Assembly: GCA_003265685.1 (NCBI GenBank)
Contig: KZ836129.1
Location: 1-32,743 of the forward strand
Length of the DNA: 32,743 nucleotides
Source of the DNA: Piscinibacter caeni
GTDB taxonomy: Bacteria; Pseudomonadota; Gammaproteobacteria; Burkholderiales; Burkholderiaceae_C
Reading direction: 5' to 3'
The notes under the pieces were generated by a model that had not been told where the DNA came from, ran no database searches, and saw only the letters and a list, made by a program, of their open reading frames with translations. Shown here in pieces: positions 23,228 through 32,681 of this stretch (the stretch's first letter is position 1; each line of letters begins with the position of its first letter). Position numbers and translations under genes: made by a program.

Positions 23228-25210
23228 ATGACCTCGGCAAGCAGTTCCGGCCGGCACGAGTTCTTCCGCCACCACGGCGTGTGGGCGCCGGGCGTGCGCC
23301 TGTTCCGGCGCCTGCACTTCCTCGGCAAGGCGGCCCTCATCTGCACCGTGTTCGTGCTGGTGCTGGCGCAACTGGCCTGGCTGTTCCTGCGTGCGACGCA
23401 GGACGACATCGCCAGCTCGCGCCGCGAGCTGGTCGGCCTGACGGTGGCGCGCGAGCTGATGCCCGTGTTCCACCAGGCCCAGCAGCTGCGCGGCCGGCTG
23501 CACGCCGGCGGCGGGCCGATCGGAGCCGATGCGCGCCCGCTGCTCGAGGACATCGAGGCCCGGCTCGGCCGTCTCGAGGCCTCGGCGGGCGCGGCGGAGC
23601 TGGCCCTGGCCGAGCCGCTGAAGTTCGTGCGCCAGGCCTTCGAGCCGCTGAAGCAGCCCGCCGGCGACGGCGAGGACGCCTTCGGCCACGCCGACGGCTT
23701 CGTGCAGCAGCTGCAGCGCCTGCTGGTCACGGTGGCCGACCAGTCCGGCGTGTCGATGGACCCGGACCCGACGGCCTACCACCTGGCGCTCGCCTCGCTG
23801 CACGAGGTGCAGGAGGTGGCCGGCATGGTCGGCCGCGTCGGCGACCTGGGCCGCGTGGCGCTCGAGCGCAAGGAGCTCGGCAGCTTCGCCCGACGCATCG
23901 TGCAGGGCGACACCTACGTGCTCTACAAGGCCGTCGAGGAGCTGTTCGCGCGCTACGAGCGCGTGGCCAAATCCGACGAGGAGCTGAACCGGGCGCTCGC
24001 CTTCCAGGGCGCGTTCGATCCCGTCAACACCTTCCTGCGCGGCGTGCGCAAGAGCGTGCTTCCCGACAGCGGGCCCAAGGGCGATGCGGCGGCGTTCGAC
24101 ACCGCGGCCCGGTCCGCCACCGAGGCGCTGGCGCAGCTCGCCGAGCGCTCGCAGGCGGCGGTCGGCGCGCTGGTCGAGCAGCGCATCGCGCGGCTCGAGG
24201 CGGCGCGCAACGCCCAGCTCGCAGCGATCGCCGTCGCGCTGGCGGTCGCGGCCTACCTGTTCTACTGCTTCTACCTGGTCACGCGCGGCGGGATGCGCGA
24301 GCTGACCCGACACATCGAGGCGCTCGCCGCCGGCGACCTGTCGACCACCGCGCGCCCCTGGGGCCGCGACGAGGCCGCCGAGGTGCTGCATGCCGTCAAC
24401 GCGATGCAGGGTTCGCTGCGCACGCTGATCGGCCAGGTGCGTGCCTGCGCCGACGAGATGCTGCACGCCAGCGCCGAGGTGGCCAGCGGCGCCGAGGACC
24501 TGTCGCATCGCACCGAGCTGGCCGCCGGCCGGCTGCAGCAGACCGCTTCCACGATGGAGTCGATGGCGCGCTCGGTGCAGGACACCGGGCAGACGATCGC
24601 CGAGTCGGCCCAGCTCGGGCAGGGCACCTCCGAGGCGGCAGCACGCAGCCAGCAGGTGATCGGCGAGGTGGTCGGCACGATGCACGGCATCGAGGCCTCG
24701 TCGCGTCGGGTCGCCGACATCCTGGGGGTGATCGACGGCATCGCTTTCCAGACCAACATCCTGGCGCTGAACGCAGCCGTCGAGGCCGCGCGTGCCGGCG
24801 AGCACGGGCGCGGCTTCGCGGTCGTGGCCGGCGAGGTGCGGGCGCTGGCGCAGCGCTCGGCCACTGCGGCGCGCGAGATCAAGGGCCTGATCGCCGAGAG
24901 CGCCGGGCAGACCGCCCAGGGCACCCGCGCGGTCGACGCCGCGGGCGGCGCGATGGACGAGCTGCTCGCCAACATCCGCACCATCAGCGAGCGGCTGCAG
25001 CAGGTGCGCTCGATCACCGAGCAGCAGAGCCGCGGCGTCGGCGAGGTGAGTGCCTCGGTGGCCCAGCTCGACGAGGACACGCAGCGCAACGCCGCGCTGG
25101 TGGAGCAGACCTCGGCCGCGGCGCTGTCGATGAAATCCAAGGCCGCCGAGCTGGCGGCCACGGCCGCGCGCTTCAGGCTGCCCGCGGTCGCCGCGCACGA
25201 CGCGGCATGA
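23228..25210 (+). CDS. Methyl-accepting chemotaxis protein
   Basis: A 660-residue transmembrane chemoreceptor. Membrane helices lie at about residues 34-56 and 330-354, enclosing a periplasmic, helix-rich sensor of about 275 residues that contains [20 protein letters not shown], a motif seen in helical-bundle sensors of other betaproteobacterial receptors. HAMP and signalling domains follow; the hairpin tip is [20 protein letters not shown] and [20 protein letters not shown], which contacts CheA and CheW. The C-terminus ([11 protein letters not shown]) has no obvious CheR-binding pentapeptide. It lies between electron-carrier genes and a SCO gene, so a redox or copper-related stimulus is plausible but inferred. 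Confidence 0.95.
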   Translation: MTSASSSGRHEFFRHHGVWAPGVRLFRRLHFLGKAALICTVFVLVLAQLAWLFLRATQDDIASSRRELVGLTVARELMPVFHQAQQLRGRLHAGGGPIGADARPLLEDIEARLGRLEASAGAAELALAEPLKFVRQAFEPLKQPAGDGEDAFGHADGFVQQLQRLLVTVADQSGVSMDPDPTAYHLALASLHEVQEVAGMVGRVGDLGRVALERKELGSFARRIVQGDTYVLYKAVEELFARYERVAKSDEELNRALAFQGAFDPVNTFLRGVRKSVLPDSGPKGDAAAFDTAARSATEALAQLAERSQAAVGALVEQRIARLEAARNAQLAAIAVALAVAAYLFYCFYLVTRGGMRELTRHIEALAAGDLSTTARPWGRDEAAEVLHAVNAMQGSLRTLIGQVRACADEMLHASAEVASGAEDLSHRTELAAGRLQQTASTMESMARSVQDTGQTIAESAQLGQGTSEAAARSQQVIGEVVGTMHGIEASSRRVADILGVIDGIAFQTNILALNAAVEAARAGEHGRGFAVVAGEVRALAQRSATAAREIKGLIAESAGQTAQGTRAVDAAGGAMDELLANIRTISERLQQVRSITEQQSRGVGEVSASVAQLDEDTQRNAALVEQTSAAALSMKSKAAELAATAARFRLPAVAAHDAA

Positions 25211-25764
25211 ACATGCTGCGGCGTCGCGCGCTGCTGCTCGCCACCGGCGCGCTGGCGGCGCTGCCGCTGCGTGCGGCGCTGCGCGACGGGCCGGTGCTGC
25301 CGCCCGAGGGCGCGCCCGAGCTCGTGTTGACCGACACGTCCGGGCGACGCCGGCGCCTGGGCGAACTGCTGCAGGGCCGCGTCACCCTGGTGCAGCTGAT
25401 GTTCACCGGCTGCAGCACGGTCTGCCCGACCCAGGGCCTGCTGTTCGCCACGCTGGCGGCCCGGCCGCGCGCGGTGCCGGCCGGCTGGCTGTCGATCAGC
25501 ATCGACGCGCTGGGCGACGACCCGGCGCGCCTGGCGGCCTGGCAGGCCAAACACGGCGCCCACCCGTCCTGGCAGGCCGCGGTGCCGGCGCCGGCCGACG
25601 TCGATCGCCTGTCCACCTGGCTGCGTGGCGTGCCGGTCAAGCCGGGCACGCACAACACGCAGGTCTACGCCGTCGACGCCGCCGGGCGGCTGCGCTGGCG
25701 CAGCACCGAGCAGCCGACGGCGGCGCAGCTCGAGCAAGCGATCGCCGCGCTGGGCAGCGCCTGA
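25207..25764 (+). CDS. SCO1/SenC family copper-binding thioredoxin-fold protein
   Basis: A 185-residue exported protein. After a signal peptide ([20 protein letters not shown]) comes a thioredoxin fold with [11 protein letters not shown], the CxxxCP copper or redox motif of SCO proteins, and a downstream His in [15 protein letters not shown] proteins deliver copper to CuA sites or act as thiol reductases. Its ATG overlaps the chemoreceptor stop (ATGA), so the two are translationally coupled. Here it may metallate or reduce the cupredoxin of the same operon; that is inference, as no oxidase genes are nearby. Confidence 0.9.
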   Translation: MNMLRRRALLLATGALAALPLRAALRDGPVLPPEGAPELVLTDTSGRRRRLGELLQGRVTLVQLMFTGCSTVCPTQGLLFATLAARPRAVPAGWLSISIDALGDDPARLAAWQAKHGAHPSWQAAVPAPADVDRLSTWLRGVPVKPGTHNTQVYAVDAAGRLRWRSTEQPTAAQLEQAIAALGSA

Positions 25765-25779
25765 GTCCGAGCGGACCGT

Positions 25780-25804
25780 AAAGCGCCGGCTTGGCAGCGC
25801 TTTT
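25780..25804 (+). terminator. Hairpin with T-run after the SCO gene
   Basis: AAAGCGC (25780-25786), a 10-base loop, then GCGCTTTT (25797-25804) form a 7-bp stem whose right arm runs into a short T tract, 15 bases after the SCO stop. It resembles a weak intrinsic terminator closing the cupredoxin-SCO operon, just before flgG. Part of the T tract is in the stem, so efficiency may be low. Confidence 0.45.
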
Positions 25805-25867
25805 CGGCGCATCGCCGGGCTTCAGCCGGCGGCACGATGGACGGGACCCTAGAAAGGACCGCCCATC

Positions 25868-26650
25868 ATGATGCGATCGCTGTGGACCTCGAAGACCGGC
25901 ATGGAAGCGCAGCAGACGCAGCTGGACGCGATCTCGCACAACCTGGCCAACGCCTCGACCAACGGCTTCAAGAAGTCGCACGTGGTGTTCGAGGACCTGA
26001 TGTACCAGAACCTGCGCCAGGCCGGCGCCGCGAGCACCGAGCAGACCACCCTGCCCACCGGACTGCAGGTCGGCCTGGGCACGCGCGCGGTGGCCAACGT
26101 GCGCAGCTTCACGCAGGGCAACCTGCAGCAAAGCGGCAACACGCTGGACGTGGCGATCCAGGGCAACGGCTTCTTCCAGGTGCAGATGCCCGACGGCACC
26201 ACCGGCTACACACGCGACGGCTCGTTCCAGGTCGACGCCCAGGGCCAGCTGGTCACCAACAACGGCTACCCGGTGCTGCCCGGCATCACCATCCCGCCCA
26301 ACGCGACCTCGGTGACGATCGGCAACGACGGCACGGTCGGCGCCACGCTGCCCGGCGAGGCCGCGCCGCAGACGCTCGGCCAGCTGCAGCTGGCCAGCTT
26401 CGTCAACCCGGCCGGCCTCGACCCCAAGGGCCAGAACCTGTACGCCGAGACGGCCGCCTCCGGCACCGCCAACATCGGCGCGCCGGGCAGCAACGCGCTC
26501 GGCACGCTGCGCCAGGGCTTCGTCGAGACCAGCAACGTCAACGTGGTCGAGGAACTGATCGGCATGATCCAGACGCAGCGCGCCTACGAGCTCAACTCGA
26601 AGGCGATCCAGACCTCCGACCAGATGCTGCAGAAGCTGGGGCAACTGTGA
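25868..26650 (+). CDS. flgG: Flagellar distal rod protein FlgG
   Basis: A 260-residue distal rod subunit. [20 protein letters not shown] is the classic FlgG N-terminus, followed by [20 protein letters not shown] and the C-terminal [20 protein letters not shown] with [16 protein letters not shown] precedes the double ATG. It normally follows flgF directly; here about 6 kb of redox and chemotaxis genes intervene. The stop overlaps the flgH GTG. Confidence 0.97.
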   Translation: MMRSLWTSKTGMEAQQTQLDAISHNLANASTNGFKKSHVVFEDLMYQNLRQAGAASTEQTTLPTGLQVGLGTRAVANVRSFTQGNLQQSGNTLDVAIQGNGFFQVQMPDGTTGYTRDGSFQVDAQGQLVTNNGYPVLPGITIPPNATSVTIGNDGTVGATLPGEAAPQTLGQLQLASFVNPAGLDPKGQNLYAETAASGTANIGAPGSNALGTLRQGFVETSNVNVVEELIGMIQTQRAYELNSKAIQTSDQMLQKLGQL

Positions 26651-27312
26651 GGCTCGCGCTGACCCTGCTCGCGGCAGCGCTGGCCGGCTGCTCGACGCTG
26701 AACGCGCCGCCCAAGGTCGACGTGGCCGAACCCGTCTACGTGCAGCCGCAGCCGGTGGCCGTGCCGGTGGTCAACAACGGCTCGATCTTCCAGTCCGCGA
26801 GCTACCGGCCGCTGTTCGAGGACCACCGCGCCCGGCTGGTGGGCGACACCATCACGGTGCAGATCGTCGAGAAGGTCTCGGCGGTGCAGAAGAGCACCAG
26901 CAGCATCGACAAGAGCGGCGAGCTCTCGGCCGGCGTCACCGCGCTGCCGGGCATCGCACCGAACTCCTTCGGCCGCGCCAGCGCCGCCGGCAGCTCGAGC
27001 AACAGCTTCTCCGGCAAGGGCAGCACCGAGAACAGCAACGACTTCTCCGGCACCATCACCGCGGTGGTCACCGGCGTGCTGCCCAACGGCCACCTGCTGA
27101 TCGCCGGCGAGAAGCAGATCGGCGTGAACCACAACGTCGACGTGCTGCGCTTCTCCGGCCAGGTCGACCCGCGCGCCATCCAGCCCGGCAACAGCGTGCC
27201 CTCGGCGCAGATCGCCAATGTGCGCATCGAGCACCGCGGCCGCGGCGCCCAGGCCGAGGCGCAGGGAATTGGCTGGCTGGCGCGTTTCTTTTTGAACGTT
27301 CTGCCGATTTAA
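26647..27312 (+). CDS. flgH: Flagellar L-ring lipoprotein FlgH
   Basis: A 221-residue outer-membrane lipoprotein forming the L ring. It starts with GTG overlapping the flgG stop (GTGA); the signal [16 protein letters not shown] gives a lipobox Cys at residue 15. Characteristic segments are [39 protein letters not shown] and [19 protein letters not shown]. The C-terminus [13 protein letters not shown] is typical. Confidence 0.96.
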   Translation: MRLALTLLAAALAGCSTLNAPPKVDVAEPVYVQPQPVAVPVVNNGSIFQSASYRPLFEDHRARLVGDTITVQIVEKVSAVQKSTSSIDKSGELSAGVTALPGIAPNSFGRASAAGSSSNSFSGKGSTENSNDFSGTITAVVTGVLPNGHLLIAGEKQIGVNHNVDVLRFSGQVDPRAIQPGNSVPSAQIANVRIEHRGRGAQAEAQGIGWLARFFLNVLPI

Positions 27313-27323
27313 GCCCGCGAAGA

Positions 27324-28508
27324 ATGGGAGTCATGAAGCATGACTCCGTCTTCGGCGAACTCGGCAGCCTCGCGTCGCACGACGGCACCGAGCGGCTGAT
27401 CCGCGCCCTGATCGTGCTGGCCGCGCTGCTGGCCAGCGCCGCGCTGTGGTGGCCCGCGCCGGCGCACGCCGCGCGCATCAAGGAAGTCGCCTCGGTGCAG
27501 GGCGTGCGCAGCAACCCGCTGGTGGGCTACGGCCTGGTCGTGGGCCTGGACGGCACCGGCGACCAGACCACCTCGGCCCCGTTCACCACGCAGAGCCTGA
27601 ACGCAATGCTGCAGCAGATGGGCGTGACCGTGCCGCCCGGCGCCAGCATGCAGCTGAAGAACGTCGCGGCGGTGATGGTCACCGCGCAGCTGCCGCCCTT
27701 CGCCCAGCCGGGCCAGGCGGTCGACGTGGTGGTCTCCTCGATGGGCAACGCCAAGAGCCTGCGCGGCGGCACGCTGATCGCCACGCCGCTGAAGGGTGCC
27801 GACGGCCAGGTCTACGCGCTGGCGCAGGGCAACGTGGTGGTCGGCGGCGCCGGCGCCTCGGCGGCCGGCTCCAAGGTGCAGATCAACCACCTGAGCGCCG
27901 GGCGCATCCCCGACGGCGCCACCGTCGAGCGCAGCGTGCCGACGCCGCTGAACCAGGGCGAGTTCCTCCAACTCGACCTGAACAGCAACGACTACAACAC
28001 CGCGCGCGAGGTGGCCCGGGCCATCAACGGCAAGATGGGCGAGGGCACCGCCCAGGCGATGGACGGCCGCGTGGTGCGCGTGCGCATGCCCGCCACGCCG
28101 GATGCGCGCGTGGCCTTCCTGGCCGACGTGGAGAACCTCGACGTCGCGCAGGCCGTGCCGGCGGCGCGCGTGGTGATCAACGCACGCACCGGCTCGATCG
28201 TGATGAACCAGGCGGTGACGCTGTCCTCCTGCGCGGTGGCGCACGGCAACCTGTCGGTGACGATCTCCAGCACGCCGGTGGTCAGCCAGCCCGGGCCGTT
28301 CTCCAACGGCACGACCGTGTCGCGCGAGAAGGCCGACATCACGATCAACCAGCAGCCCGGCTCGATCATCCAGATGCCCGCCGGCACGCAGCTGGTCGAC
28401 GTGGTCAAGGCGCTCAACTCGCTGGGCGCCACGCCGCAGGACCTGCTGGCCATCCTGCAGGCCATCAAGGCCGCCGGCGCGCTGAACGCCGAGCTGGAGG
28501 TCATCTAG
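27324..28508 (+). CDS. flgI: Flagellar P-ring protein FlgI
   Basis: A 394-residue periplasmic P-ring subunit. The family core begins ARIKEVASVQGVRSNPLVGY and continues GLDGTGDQTTSAPFTTQSLN to the C-terminal VVKALNSLGATPQDLLAILQ with AALNAELEVI. The N-terminus is longer than usual: about 26 polar residues precede the hydrophobic signal segment (IRALIVLAALLASAALWW). ATG 27324 and ATG 27333 are both possible; GGGAG lies between them and is too near 27333, so neither has an ideal ribosome site. Confidence 0.96.
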   Translation: MGVMKHDSVFGELGSLASHDGTERLIRALIVLAALLASAALWWPAPAHAARIKEVASVQGVRSNPLVGYGLVVGLDGTGDQTTSAPFTTQSLNAMLQQMGVTVPPGASMQLKNVAAVMVTAQLPPFAQPGQAVDVVVSSMGNAKSLRGGTLIATPLKGADGQVYALAQGNVVVGGAGASAAGSKVQINHLSAGRIPDGATVERSVPTPLNQGEFLQLDLNSNDYNTAREVARAINGKMGEGTAQAMDGRVVRVRMPATPDARVAFLADVENLDVAQAVPAARVVINARTGSIVMNQAVTLSSCAVAHGNLSVTISSTPVVSQPGPFSNGTTVSREKADITINQQPGSIIQMPAGTQLVDVVKALNSLGATPQDLLAILQAIKAAGALNAELEVI

Positions 28509-28516
28509 TCATGGTG

Positions 28517-28571
28517 CCCCCAAGCTCACTTCGTTCGCTGCCCCCCGGGGGGGCGCAGGCCTCCCTTGGGG
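28517..28571. repeat. GC-rich palindromic intergenic repeat between flgI and flgJ
   Basis: Outer arms CCCCAAG (28518-28524) and CTTGGGG (28565-28571) enclose a 12-bp palindrome CCCCCCGGGGGG (28541-28552). The flank CTCACTTCGTTCGCTG beside it resembles, from memory, a sequence dispersed in intergenic regions of many Burkholderiales genomes. It sits inside the flg operon and would form a strong RNA structure just upstream of the flgJ ribosome site (GGGAGG, 28581-28586). Confidence 0.65.
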
Positions 28572-28592
28572 CGGCCCGGCGGGAGGCCTGAC

Positions 28593-29411
28593 ATGGGCGT
28601 CGCACCCACCTCGTCCGCCTCGATCGACGCGCTGCGCGCCAGCGCGGCGAAGGACCCGAAGGCGGCGATCAAGGAAGCTGCGAAGCAGTTCGAGGCGCTG
28701 TTCATGCAGCAGCTGATGAAGAGCATGCGCGACGCGACGCTCGCCTCCGGCATGCTCGACAACGAGACCAGCTCGCTCGGCACCGAGATGCTGGACACGC
28801 AGTTCGCCACCAAGCTCACCGGCATGAAGGGCGGGCTCTCCGAGGTGATCGCGCGCCAGCTCGAGCGCCAGATGAGCGATGCCGCGCCGGCCGTGCCGGC
28901 CACGCCGCAGACGGCGGCGCCGACGGGCCGGTCGCCGGCGACCCCGGCCGCGTTCGTCGAGCAGCACAGCGACGCGGCCGAGGCGGCCGAGAAGGCCACC
29001 GGCATCCCGGCCGCCTTCATGGTGGCGCAGGCGGCGCATGAGTCGGGCTGGGGCAAGCGCGAGATCCGCCATGCGGACGGCAGCAGCGCGCACAACCTGT
29101 TCGGCATCAAGGCCGGGCCGGGCTGGAAGGGCCCGGTCGCCGAGGTGACCACGACCGAGTATGTGGACGGGCAGGCCAAGAAGGTCACGGCGAAGTTCCG
29201 CGCCTACGGCTCGTACGCCGAGTCCTTTGCCGACTACGCGCGGATGATCAGCACCAGCCCGCGCTACACGGGCGTGATGCAGGCCACCGGCAGCGCGGTG
29301 GGTTTCGCGCAGAACCTGCAGAAGGCCGGCTACGCCACCGACCCGGCCTACGCCGACAAGCTGGCGCGAACGATCAACACCACGCTGCGGCTGCAGCGGG
29401 CGATGGGGTAA
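28593..29411 (+). CDS. flgJ: Flagellar rod-capping protein / peptidoglycan hydrolase FlgJ
   Basis: A 272-residue two-domain protein. The N-terminal rod-scaffold domain has KEAAKQFEALFMQQLMKSMR; the C-terminal muramidase domain has FMVAQAAHESGWGKREI with the catalytic Glu, NLFGIKAGPGWKG and FADYARMISTSPRY. It digests peptidoglycan so the rod can pass. The two domains are joined by a Pro/Ala-rich linker near residues 98-120. ATG 28593 follows GGGAGG six bases upstream. The upstream gap holds a palindromic repeat. Confidence 0.96.
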   Translation: MGVAPTSSASIDALRASAAKDPKAAIKEAAKQFEALFMQQLMKSMRDATLASGMLDNETSSLGTEMLDTQFATKLTGMKGGLSEVIARQLERQMSDAAPAVPATPQTAAPTGRSPATPAAFVEQHSDAAEAAEKATGIPAAFMVAQAAHESGWGKREIRHADGSSAHNLFGIKAGPGWKGPVAEVTTTEYVDGQAKKVTAKFRAYGSYAESFADYARMISTSPRYTGVMQATGSAVGFAQNLQKAGYATDPAYADKLARTINTTLRLQRAMG

Positions 29412-29414
29412 GTC

Positions 29415-31451
29415 ATGGCTGCTGGCGCTTTGCTGTCCCTGGGCATGCGCGCGATGAACGCGAACTACGCCGCGTTGCAGGCCACCGGCCACAACATCGC
29501 CAACGCCAACACCGCGGGCTACTCGCGCCAGACGGTCGAGCTGGCCTCCAGTGGCGGCCAGTTCACCGGCGCGGGCTTCTTCGGCAAGGGTGTCGACGTG
29601 GCGACCGTGTCGCGCGCGCACAGCGACTTCCTGACCCGCGAGGCCGCCGTCACCGCCTCGGTGGCCGCGGCCGACGAGGCACGCTTTCGCCAGCTGCAGC
29701 AGATGGAGAAGGTGTTCCCGCTCGGCGAGGAAGGCATCGGCTATGCCGCCTCGCAGATGTTCAACGCCTTCGTCGACGTGGCCAACAAGCCGGCCGACGC
29801 CTCGTCGCGCCAGGTGGTGCTGGCGCGCACCGGCGAGTTCGCCGCGCGCCTGGCGGCCGCGGCCGGGCAGCTCGACACCATCCAGTCCGGCGTCAGCGAG
29901 GAGATCCGCAACAGCATCACCGCGGTGAACATGCTGGCCGGCAAGGTGGCCACGCTGAACAACCAGATCGCCGCCGCCAAGGGCGCGGGGCACTCGCCCA
30001 ACGACCTGCTCGACCAGCGCGACCAGGCCATCAAGGAGCTCTCGGGCTACCTGCAGGTGTCCACCGTGTCGGCGCCGGACGGTTCGCTGAGCGTGTTCAT
30101 CGGTGGCGGCCAGAAGCTGGTGCTCGGCGCGGTGCCGACCCGCCTGGTGGCCGTGACCGACCAGTTCGACCCCTCGCGCCTGCAGCTCGGCGTGGACGAT
30201 TCCGGCTCGCTGCGCGAGATGCCCAACGAGCTGCTGTCCGGCGGCTCGATCGCCGGGCTGATCCGCTTCCAGAACGAGGACCTGGTGGCCGCGCGCAACC
30301 AGCTCGGCCAGCTCGCCTCGGCGGTGGCCGGCAACCTGAACCGACAGCAGGCGCTCGGCCTGGACGGCCGCACGCCGCCGGGCTTCGGCGACCCGCTGCT
30401 GAGCCTCGGCGCGCCGGCCGTGCTGCCGTCCTCGAGCAACGCGGCGGTGGCCGGCGTGCCGGTGGCCAGCTACGTGAACGGCAGCGGCGTGCGCGTGCCG
30501 AGCGTGGGGCTGACCATCGTCGAGCCGAGCGAGCTGCAGGCGAGCGACTACGAGCTCTACGCCGACCCCACGCTGCCGGCCGGCAGCTACACGCTGACGC
30601 GCAAGAGCGACGGCACGACGCAGACCGTCACCAACGGCTCGCTGGTCGACGGCTTCCGCGTCGACATCGCCGCGCCCGCACCGGCGGCGCGCGATCGTTT
30701 CCTGCTGCAACCGGTGGCCAACGCGGCGCGCAACGCCGCGCGGGTGCTGGACGACCCTAGGGGCCTGGCCGCCGCGTCGCCGGTGGCGGCGACCTTCGCC
30801 GTGGCCAACACCGGCACGGCGTCGTCGGCCGGGCTGACGGCCACCGCGGTCAATGCGAGCGCGGCGCCGCTCTCGGCCAGCATCACCTTCACCGACGACA
30901 GCGGCAACTACAGCTGGACGCTGCGCGACGCGAGCAACGCGGTGGTGCGCAGCGGCACCGGCAGCTGGAGCGCCGGCCAGCCGATCCGCAGCGACGCCTG
31001 GACACCGGCCACGCCGGCCCAGCAGGTCGACTGGTCGCTGCAGCTGTCGGGCGTGCCCCGGAGCGGCGACGTGATCGGCATCGCGGCGACGCAGTTCGCG
31101 GCGGCCGACAACGGCAATGCCAACGCGATGATGGCGCTGCGCGACGCCGGCATCGTCGGCCGCCAGCAGCTCGGCGCCGGCCTCACCGTGCCCGGCATCA
31201 CCGTCACCGACGCCTATGCCAACGTGCTGGCCGAGGTCGGCGTTCGGGTGCAGAGCGCGGAGCTGTCGTACCAGCAGTCGACCACCATCGCCGAGGACGC
31301 CAAGAAGGCGCTCGACGACAAGACCGGCGTCAATCTCGACGAGGAGGCCGCGCGGCTGATCCAGTTCCAGCAGAGCTACCAGGCGGCGGCCAAGATGCTG
31401 CAGGTGGCGCAATCGCTGTTCGACACCTTGCTGCAGACCGCGGGTGTCTGA
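29415..31451 (+). CDS. flgK: Flagellar hook-associated protein FlgK (HAP1)
   Basis: A 678-residue hook-filament junction protein exported with FlgN as chaperone. The N-terminal ALLSLGMRAMNANYAALQAT and HNIANANTAGYSRQTVELAS, and the C-terminal VNLDEEAARLIQFQQSYQAA with KMLQVAQSLFDTLLQTAGV, identify it. The middle part (about residues 320-560) is variable and Ser/Ala/Thr-rich and accounts for the length, which is greater than the E. coli protein. It starts three bases after flgJ. Confidence 0.96.
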   Translation: MAAGALLSLGMRAMNANYAALQATGHNIANANTAGYSRQTVELASSGGQFTGAGFFGKGVDVATVSRAHSDFLTREAAVTASVAAADEARFRQLQQMEKVFPLGEEGIGYAASQMFNAFVDVANKPADASSRQVVLARTGEFAARLAAAAGQLDTIQSGVSEEIRNSITAVNMLAGKVATLNNQIAAAKGAGHSPNDLLDQRDQAIKELSGYLQVSTVSAPDGSLSVFIGGGQKLVLGAVPTRLVAVTDQFDPSRLQLGVDDSGSLREMPNELLSGGSIAGLIRFQNEDLVAARNQLGQLASAVAGNLNRQQALGLDGRTPPGFGDPLLSLGAPAVLPSSSNAAVAGVPVASYVNGSGVRVPSVGLTIVEPSELQASDYELYADPTLPAGSYTLTRKSDGTTQTVTNGSLVDGFRVDIAAPAPAARDRFLLQPVANAARNAARVLDDPRGLAAASPVAATFAVANTGTASSAGLTATAVNASAAPLSASITFTDDSGNYSWTLRDASNAVVRSGTGSWSAGQPIRSDAWTPATPAQQVDWSLQLSGVPRSGDVIGIAATQFAAADNGNANAMMALRDAGIVGRQQLGAGLTVPGITVTDAYANVLAEVGVRVQSAELSYQQSTTIAEDAKKALDDKTGVNLDEEAARLIQFQQSYQAAAKMLQVAQSLFDTLLQTAGV

Positions 31452-31473
31452 GGCCTCCACGGAAGACTGAACC

Positions 31474-32670
31474 ATGCGCATCAGCACCGCCCACGCCCAC
31501 GACCAGGCCATCGACACGCTGATGAAGCGCCAGGTCGAGCTGACCGACCTGCAGGACCAGCTGACCACCGGCAAGCGCGTCGCCAAGGCGAGCGACGACC
31601 CGGCCGCCGCGGCGCGCGCCGAGCGCGCCCTGGCCGGCGTGCTGCGCGCCGACACCAGCCAGCGCGCGGTGGAGGCCAGCCGCACCGTGATGTCGCAGAC
31701 CGAGAGTGCGATGGCCGACGCCGAGGACCTGCTGCAGGAGGCGCGCGAAGGCCTGGTCGCGGCCGGCAACGCCTCGTACAGCGACCAGGAGCGCGCCGGC
31801 CTGGCGGCCAAGCTGCGCGCGATCCGCGAGCAGCTGATGTCGGTGGCCAACCGCACCGACGGCGCCGGCACCTACCTGTTCGGCGGGCAGAGCGCGAGCG
31901 CCGTTCCTTTCGTTGACCAGCCCGGCGGCGTGGCCTACCAGGGCCTGACCGGCGAGGTGCGCACCGAGGGCGGCACCGACCTGCCGCTGTCGGCCGACGG
32001 CTCGTCGGTCTTCATGAGCGCGCGCACCGGCAACGGCGTCTACGTCACCAGCGCCGCGGCCGGCGTGACCGGCGCGTGGATCGACAACGGCCAGGTCAGC
32101 GATCCCGCTGCGCTCACCGGCGCGAACTACACGGTCCAGTTCAGCGTGTCCGGCGCCGGCACCACCTACGCGGTGCTGCAGAACGGCAACCCGACGGCGA
32201 TCACCGCCGCGCCCTACACCAGCGGGCAGGACATCGCGGTCGACGGCATGACCTTCAAGATCAGCGGCGCGCCGGCCAACGGCGACCAGTTCACGATCGC
32301 CCCCTCGACGCCGACGCTGTCGGTGTTCGACACGCTGGACCGCGCGATCAGCCAGCTTTCGACGCCCGGCCGCAGCGCGGCGCAGATCGCCCAGGGCAAC
32401 ACCGACGCGCTGCGCGACATCGACCAGTCCATGGGCCAGATGCAGCGCGCGCGCGCCGTGGCCGGCGAGGTGCTGGCGCGCATCGAGCACGAGACCAGCC
32501 GACTCGACACGCAGAAGCTCGCCAACCAGACCGAGCGCAGCCGGGCCGAGGACCTCGACATGACGCAGGCCATCTCCGAGTTCCAGAACCGGCAAACCGG
32601 CTACGATGCCGCGCTGAAGTCGTACTCGATGGTCCAGCGCCTGTCCCTCTTCCAGTACCTCAACAGCTGA
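31474..32670 (+). CDS. flgL: Flagellar hook-associated protein FlgL (HAP3)
   Basis: A 398-residue junction protein between hook and filament, related to flagellin at both ends. The N-terminus MRISTAHAHDQAIDTLMKRQ is followed by QLTTGKRVAKASDDPAAAAR; NRTDGAGTYLFGGQS marks the core; the C-terminus is LDMTQAISEFQNRQTGYDAA with YSMVQRLSLFQYLNS. It follows flgK by 22 bases and completes the rod-hook cluster. Confidence 0.96.
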   Translation: MRISTAHAHDQAIDTLMKRQVELTDLQDQLTTGKRVAKASDDPAAAARAERALAGVLRADTSQRAVEASRTVMSQTESAMADAEDLLQEAREGLVAAGNASYSDQERAGLAAKLRAIREQLMSVANRTDGAGTYLFGGQSASAVPFVDQPGGVAYQGLTGEVRTEGGTDLPLSADGSSVFMSARTGNGVYVTSAAAGVTGAWIDNGQVSDPAALTGANYTVQFSVSGAGTTYAVLQNGNPTAITAAPYTSGQDIAVDGMTFKISGAPANGDQFTIAPSTPTLSVFDTLDRAISQLSTPGRSAAQIAQGNTDALRDIDQSMGQMQRARAVAGEVLARIEHETSRLDTQKLANQTERSRAEDLDMTQAISEFQNRQTGYDAALKSYSMVQRLSLFQYLNS

Positions 32671-32681
32671 GACCACAAATC

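Noticed and set aside
19600-25800. Mobile-element origin of the flgF-flgG cassette
   Set aside because: I found no transposase, integrase, tRNA end or flanking direct repeats, and base composition looks like the neighbours. An old rearrangement is possible, but a mobile element is not supported.
25790-25810. Sigma-54 promoter before flgG (TTGGCAGCGCTTTTCGG)
   Set aside because: It has GG but not the GC at the required 10-base spacing, and the -12 half is TTTC instead of TTGC; a hairpin explains the sequence better.
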